Below are positions 43,753 to 45,681 of a stretch of 45,681 bases of DNA, piece after piece. Below the pieces are notes generated by a model, which was not told the DNA's origin, did not search any database, and saw only the letters and a program-made list of their open reading frames with translations. A program made the translations under genes and the position numbers. Within the stretch, counting starts at the first letter, position 1. Every line of letters begins with the position of its first letter. The stretch is taken from the NCBI GenBank assembly GCA_039029355.1, contig JBCCGI010000065.1:1-45681 (forward strand), written 5' to 3'. Source of the stretch: JBCCGI01 sp039029355 (GTDB lineage Bacteria; Planctomycetota; UBA1135; GCA-002686595).

Positions 43753-44774
43753 AGCGCATCCTCGTGACCGGCGGCGCGGGCTTCCTCGGCAGCCACATCT
43801 GCGAGCGCCTGACCGACCAGGGCCACGACGTCATCTGCCTCGACAACCTCTACACGTCGCAGAAGAGCAACATCAGCCACCTGCTCGGCCGCGCGAACTT
43901 CGAGTTCGTGCGCCACGACGTCGCCGAACCGATCTCGCTCGAGGTCGACCAGATCTACAACATGGCGTGTCCGGCGTCGCCGGTGCACTACCAGTACAAC
44001 CCGATCAAGACCGTCAAGGTCTCGGTGCTGGGCGCGATCAACCTGTTGGGGCTCGCCAAGCGCACCCGCGCGCGCATCCTGCAGGCGTCGACCTCCGAGG
44101 TCTACGGCGACCCGACGCCGGATTTCCACCCGCAGCCCGAGCACTACCGCGGCAACGTCAACCCGATCGGCGTGCGCGCCTGCTACGACGAGGGCAAGCG
44201 CGCCGCCGAGACGCTGTTCTTCGACTACCACCGCCAGAACCACGTCGACATCCGCGTCGTGCGGATCTTCAACACCTACGGGCCGCGGATGCACCCGTTC
44301 GACGGACGCGTCGTGACCAACTTCATCGTGCAGGCCCTGCGCGGCGAGGAGATCACGATCTATGGCGACGGCGGCCAGACGCGCAGCTTCTGCTACTGCG
44401 ACGACCTGGTCGACGCGATCCTGGCGATGATGAACGTCGACGACCCGACGTGCACCGGGCCGATCAACATCGGCAACCCGACCGAGGTGACGATCCGCGA
44501 GCTGGCGGAGACGATCCTCGAGCTCACGGGGTCGACCAGCAAGCTCACGTTCCTGCCGCTCCCCCACGACGACCCGCTGCAGCGGCGGCCGAACATCGAG
44601 CTCGCCAAGGAGCGGCTCGACTGGGAGCCGAAGATCGCCCTGCGCGAGGGTCTCGAGCGCACGATCGAGTACTTCCGCGAGCAGAACCTGGCGACCTTCC
44701 GGCGCCCGACGGACCACACCGCGCACAAGTCCAGCACCGAGGAAGACGAGGCGCAGTACCGGCTCGGCGCCTAG
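43740..44774 (+). CDS. uxs: UDP-glucuronate decarboxylase (UDP-xylose synthase)
   Basis: 344 residues. SDR fold: ILVTGGAGFLGSHICERL, DNLYTSQKSNISHLLG, the family-specific IYNMACPASPVHYQYNPIKT, LQASTSEVYGDP, HYRGNVNPIGVRACYDEGKR (Y-x3-K), IFNTYGPRMHPFDGRVVTNF and YGDGGQTRSFCYCDDLVD. The PASPxHYQ segment separates it from dTDP-glucose dehydratases. It converts UDP-glucuronate to UDP-xylose, following Ugd. ATG 43740 lies within the end of glk. The C-terminus has a charged tail. GGCGCCTAGGCGCC (44766-44779) is a perfect palindrome over its stop codon. Confidence 0.94.
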   Translation: MQELKRILVTGGAGFLGSHICERLTDQGHDVICLDNLYTSQKSNISHLLGRANFEFVRHDVAEPISLEVDQIYNMACPASPVHYQYNPIKTVKVSVLGAINLLGLAKRTRARILQASTSEVYGDPTPDFHPQPEHYRGNVNPIGVRACYDEGKRAAETLFFDYHRQNHVDIRVVRIFNTYGPRMHPFDGRVVTNFIVQALRGEEITIYGDGGQTRSFCYCDDLVDAILAMMNVDDPTCTGPINIGNPTEVTIRELAETILELTGSTSKLTFLPLPHDDPLQRRPNIELAKERLDWEPKIALREGLERTIEYFREQNLATFRRPTDHTAHKSSTEEDEAQYRLGA

Positions 44775-44841
44775 GCGCCCGCGCTCGCCGGCGCCGGCGC
44801 CGGGCATTGCGCCCGCGCGTCGGCGGCCGCAAGCTGGGCGC

Positions 44842-45519
44842 ATGGCCCTCTCGATCCGCGCCGAGCGCCCCGGCGACGCCGCCGCCATCCACGCGTTGAC
44901 GAACGCGGCCTTCCTCGAAGCTCCGCACGCGGACGGCAACGAGGCGGACCTCGTCGACGCGCTGCGCGACGCCGGCGCGCTCGCGCTATCGCTCGTGGCG
45001 GAGGAGCGGGGCGAGCTGCTCGGGCACGTCGCGCTATCGCCGGTCGACGTCGCGGGAGCGGACGCGGCGGCGGACTGGTTCGGCCTCGGGCCGATCTCGG
45101 TGCGGCCGGCGCGCCAGCGCTCCGGGGTGGGCAGCGCGTTGATGCGCGCGGCGCTGGCCGAGCTGCGCGCGCGCGGCGCGGCCGGCTGCGTGCTGCTGGG
45201 CGACCCCGCCTACTACCGGCGCTTCGGCTTCGCCCCGGCCGCGCCGCTGGTACTGCCGGGCGTGCCGCCGGAGTACTTCCAGGCGCTGGCGAAAAGCAAG
45301 CGAGTTGTTGAATGCAGTGAAATGCATAGAAGCGTTGAATCAATTGAAAATACAACGGGAGTGGCGGCCGCTACAAAATTAGCTACAAACTCGGCTAAAG
45401 AATCTATAGAATCAGTCAGTATATTACCAAACATGAGATCAAGCTCCCGAAACGTTAGAGTTATAGTTAGAAATGGAGAAACTGCACCATCAGTAGATAA
45501 ACGAGTCCAGGCCGTTTAA
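44842..45519 (+). CDS. GNAT-family N-acetyltransferase with a foreign-looking C-terminus
   Basis: Residues 1-150 are a YhbS-type GNAT domain: LSIRAERPGDAAAIHALTN, DLVDALRDAGAL, LLGHVALSPVDV, the acetyl-CoA loop SVRPARQRSGVGSALM (R/Q-x2-G-x-G/A) and LLGDPAYYRRFGFAPAAP, ending at VPPEYFQALA. The family normally continues about 15-20 more residues ending near a Y-H-P-A-F-type strand. Here, from about base 45291, the frame enters low-GC DNA and adds a Ser/Glu/Lys-rich tail (SVESIENTTG, KESIESVSILP) unlike any GNAT. The native end therefore appears to be missing, and the predicted stop at 45519 is probably not that of the real gene. Confidence 0.7.
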   Translation: MALSIRAERPGDAAAIHALTNAAFLEAPHADGNEADLVDALRDAGALALSLVAEERGELLGHVALSPVDVAGADAAADWFGLGPISVRPARQRSGVGSALMRAALAELRARGAAGCVLLGDPAYYRRFGFAPAAPLVLPGVPPEYFQALAKSKRVVECSEMHRSVESIENTTGVAAATKLATNSAKESIESVSILPNMRSSSRNVRVIVRNGETAPSVDKRVQAV

Positions 45520-45681
45520 GTTGCTAGCAGTACTGGAAAGGTGTCCTCCACGATCTCTAAGCGAGCGAAAGAACATTTAAAAGAAAGCAATAGTCAAAAA
45601 AATTTGAAAGTGCGGCCGCACGATGTGAATCAATAATGAAATCTGTATCTGACGGCCGTCATGAAATTCGAGGAAGCAGTA
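45292..45681. other. Low-GC terminal segment, probable chimeric junction
   Basis: Bases 45301-45681 contain 156 G+C of 381 by hand count (41%), against 75-80% just to the left. Codon use in the open frame flips to AGA, ATA, TTA, GTT and GAA. The GNAT frame stays open for 75 codons into the segment, stops at TAA 45517-45519, then is open for another 38 codons to TAA-TGA at about 45634-45639, with purine-rich first codon positions as in real coding DNA. Two NotI octamers (GCGGCCGC at 45364-45371 and 45612-45619) occur within 260 bp, unusual for such AT-rich DNA. I recognise no protein family. Confidence 0.75.

Noticed and set aside
45292..45681. Reassigned stop codons (TAA as Gln) because the frame is open on both sides of TAA 45517
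   Set aside because: One in-frame stop in a 380-bp fragment of unknown origin is not enough, and the segment ends in TAA-TGA; ordinary stop use or a composite sequence explains it.

Overview
The window is GC-rich (roughly 70%) bacterial DNA with dense, mostly tightly packed genes. The phylum is inferred, not proven. Secreted proteins with C-D-x-D-G-I-P-D-D-C-E calcium-binding repeats, ELWxxDGT repeats and FG-GAP/VCBS repeats, together with an ECF sigma / membrane protein / CHAT peptidase cassette, point to Planctomycetota, probably an uncultured or environmental lineage. I see no rRNA, tRNA, CRISPR array, integrase or transposase, and no gene-free stretch longer than 300 bases.

Region 1 (1-14197) is surface and secreted-protein territory. 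It holds a 5'-truncated calcium-repeat protein, two FG-GAP-type secreted proteins, an ELWxxDGT-repeat protein, and a lipoprotein + LruC-domain pair. Inside it sits a three-gene module: an ECF sigma factor, a single-pass membrane protein in the anti-sigma position, and an exported CHAT (caspase-like) peptidase with its His/Cys dyad intact. A 118-bp element with perfect 19-bp inverted ends (9895-10012) lies between two secreted-protein genes.

Region 2 (14452-44774) is a large Wzx/Wzy-type exopolysaccharide locus with embedded regulators. It contains a Wzz-like chain-length protein, an O-antigen ligase/polymerase-like protein, three glycosyltransferases, a fused initiating phosphoglycosyl transferase + WecB/TagA/CpsF enzyme, a flippase, a lipoprotein export channel with six SLBB-like repeats, and UppP. 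It also has the sugar-nucleotide enzymes for GDP-fucose (Gmd, Fcl) and for UDP-glucuronate to UDP-xylose (Ugd, Uxs), plus glucokinase. A bifunctional trehalose-6-phosphate synthase/phosphatase and a GH15 hydrolase head the central operon. Four signalling proteins are interleaved: a single-chain partner-switching protein (receiver, GAF-like, PP2C, HATPase, STAS), a receiver-HDOD protein, a stand-alone receiver, and a hybrid histidine kinase with a C-terminal HPt domain. One glycosyltransferase is broken near its N-terminus by an in-frame TAA inside a conserved motif.

Region 3 (44842-45681) starts with a GNAT acetyltransferase whose last part runs, in frame, into about 380 bases of 41% GC sequence with entirely different codon use. 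This looks like a chimeric contig end or a foreign junction.

The most interesting leads are the all-in-one partner-switching protein, with a Glu at the receiver phospho-site and an internal ribosome binding site before STAS; the sigma/membrane/exported-CHAT module; the 19-bp-ended inverted-repeat element; and the interrupted glycosyltransferase.
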